This document shows, one piece after another, positions 63,327-64,000 of a DNA stretch of 64,000 nucleotides. Source of the DNA: Anaerolineae bacterium (GTDB taxonomy: Bacteria > Chloroflexota > Anaerolineae > Anaerolineales > Anaerolineaceae); assembly GCA_013178185.1 (NCBI GenBank), contig JABLXC010000002.1, positions 124,001 to 188,000 of the forward strand. Direction: 5' to 3'. Under the pieces are notes generated by a model. That model searched no databases. It was not told the origin of the DNA and saw nothing but the letters and a program-made list of their open reading frames with translations. The position numbers were made by a program, and so were the translations under genes. Within the stretch, counting starts at the first letter, position 1; every line of letters begins with the position of its first letter.

Positions 63327-64000
63327 TCATGAAATTGACGGCCAAGACCATTTTTTGAGCGGCTCTATGAGGTGATGCGCTGTCAAATCGCAGTGGATCG
63401 GATTGATCGAGATATACCCTTCTTCCAACGCGCCTACGTCTGTATCTGGTTCTGTAATGCCGACCGGCGCATCTCCGCCGATCCAGTAATAGGGCCGCCC
63501 GCGCGGATCCTGGCGTTCGATCAATACATCTTTATAGACGCGTTTTCCCTGGCGGGTGATGCGAAACCCTTTGATCTCTTCTGGCGGCCTATTGGGGACA
63601 TTGACGTTGAGCAAGGTCTCATCCGGCAGCTTGTTGGCCAGTACCTGTTTCACCACCTGAACCGCCACCGCGGCCGGCGTTTCGTAGTTCAGGTGCTTAA
63701 GGTTGTTTTCATCGCCATCCAGGGATACCGCAATTGCCGGGATTCCCCAAATCACGCCTTCCATCGCCGCCATGACCGTCCCGGAGTAGGTTAAATCGTT
63801 CCCCAGGTTTGGGAAAGGGTTGATTCCGGATACCACGAAGTCAATTGTCTCGGATAATACTCCCAGCACTGCCAGCGCTACGCAGTCTGAAGGCGCTCCG
63901 TCGGTGGCCAGCGCTGGGGTTCCATCTGCCAAGAGGGTCTCCTTGACCCAAAGCGGGCGGTGTAATGTTTTAACATGACCCGAAACAGACCAGTTGTGAT
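63327..64000 (-). CDS. surE: 5'-nucleotidase SurE (5' end outside the window)
   Basis: Metal-dependent nucleoside monophosphatase. The visible 224 residues lack only the N-terminus with the first Asp-Asp metal motif. The frame continues past an internal TTG at 63932 into SVSGHVKTLHRPLWVKETLL, the family's typical sequence. DGAPSDCVALAV, VVSGINPFPNLGNDLTYSGT and the VNVPNRPPEEIKGFRITRQG region follow. The stop at 63327 leaves 141 bases to the permease start. Confidence 0.94.
   Translation of the reverse strand, partial: HNWSVSGHVKTLHRPLWVKETLLADGTPALATDGAPSDCVALAVLGVLSETIDFVVSGINPFPNLGNDLTYSGTVMAAMEGVIWGIPAIAVSLDGDENNLKHLNYETPAAVAVQVVKQVLANKLPDETLLNVNVPNRPPEEIKGFRITRQGKRVYKDVLIERQDPRGRPYYWIGGDAPVGITEPDTDVGALEEGYISINPIHCDLTAHHLIEPLKKWSWPSIS

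Noticed and set aside
1-64000. CRISPR arrays, tRNA or rRNA genes, intact transposases, prophage
   Set aside because: No regularly spaced repeats, no TTCGA-arm plus anticodon arrangement, and no transposase or phage structural motifs were seen by reading. A tRNAscan or Rfam search could still find a small RNA that I missed.

Overview
This 64 kb window reads as a chromosomal segment of a bacterium with a single-membrane style envelope, most probably a member of the Chloroflexota (class Anaerolineae). That placement is an inference. It rests on a sortase with a proline/threonine linker, CAP-LysM surface proteins with a C-terminal anchor, the DUF3090/SCO1664 pair, a DUF4032 protein, an AAA-associated nitrate/sulfonate-type ABC ATPase with a double permease, and several genes that begin only a few bases after a -10 box. 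No rRNA, tRNA, CRISPR array or intact insertion sequence was seen. Both ends are cut inside genes: the start of a small basic protein at base 1, and surE at base 64000.

Layout. 1-1160 (minus): partial gene and a sortase. 1213-5682 (plus): two SCO copper proteins, a four-S1-domain RNA-binding protein, an M19 dipeptidase and a membrane protein. 5679-7100 (minus): an adrenodoxin-reductase-like flavoprotein. 7181-11832 (plus): a tight run of M16 peptidase pair, acpS, metallophosphoesterase and DUF4032. 11848-12994 (minus): an FtsK/EccC-like ATPase and a small partner behind a clear promoter with a palindrome. 13180-13460 is a non-coding stretch rich in inverted repeats. 13551-19427 holds secreted or surface proteins: an SdrD-like lipoprotein, a LysM/DNRLRE protein and a glycoside-hydrolase lipoprotein. 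19679-24103 holds a zinc-ribbon membrane protein, DegV, hisD behind a leader with a terminator, and a PIG-L deacetylase. 24155-29080 holds a frameshifted remnant, an SPFH protein, selD with an in-frame UGA, uvrC and a receiver protein.

29302-37333 (minus) is one catabolic/transport block: a GntR regulator with consensus promoter and palindrome, lutABC-like genes, a complete ECF transporter (S, fused A, T) and a creatininase-family hydrolase. 37466-45287 (plus, except one VOC gene) holds rplS, murI, DUF3090, an SCO1664-type kinase-like protein, homoserine dehydrogenase and two polytopic membrane proteins. 45306-48226 (minus) holds an AftB-like glycosyltransferase and a decayed region with duplicated hairpins. 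48311-51467 (plus) is frr-uppS-cdsA-glpX. The rest holds an M28 peptidase, a SIMPL lipoprotein, cysK-cysE behind a leader ORF with Cys codons, two CAP-LysM paralogues, an amidohydrolase, a CBS pair, an ABC ATPase with a double permease, and surE.

The strongest observations are (1) selD as a selenoprotein, missed if UGA is read as stop; (2) a probable cysteine attenuator before cysK-cysE; (3) the GntR-lutABC-ECF-creatininase cluster; (4) the structured non-coding segment near 13.2 kb; and (5) recurrent architecture consistent with leaderless mRNAs.
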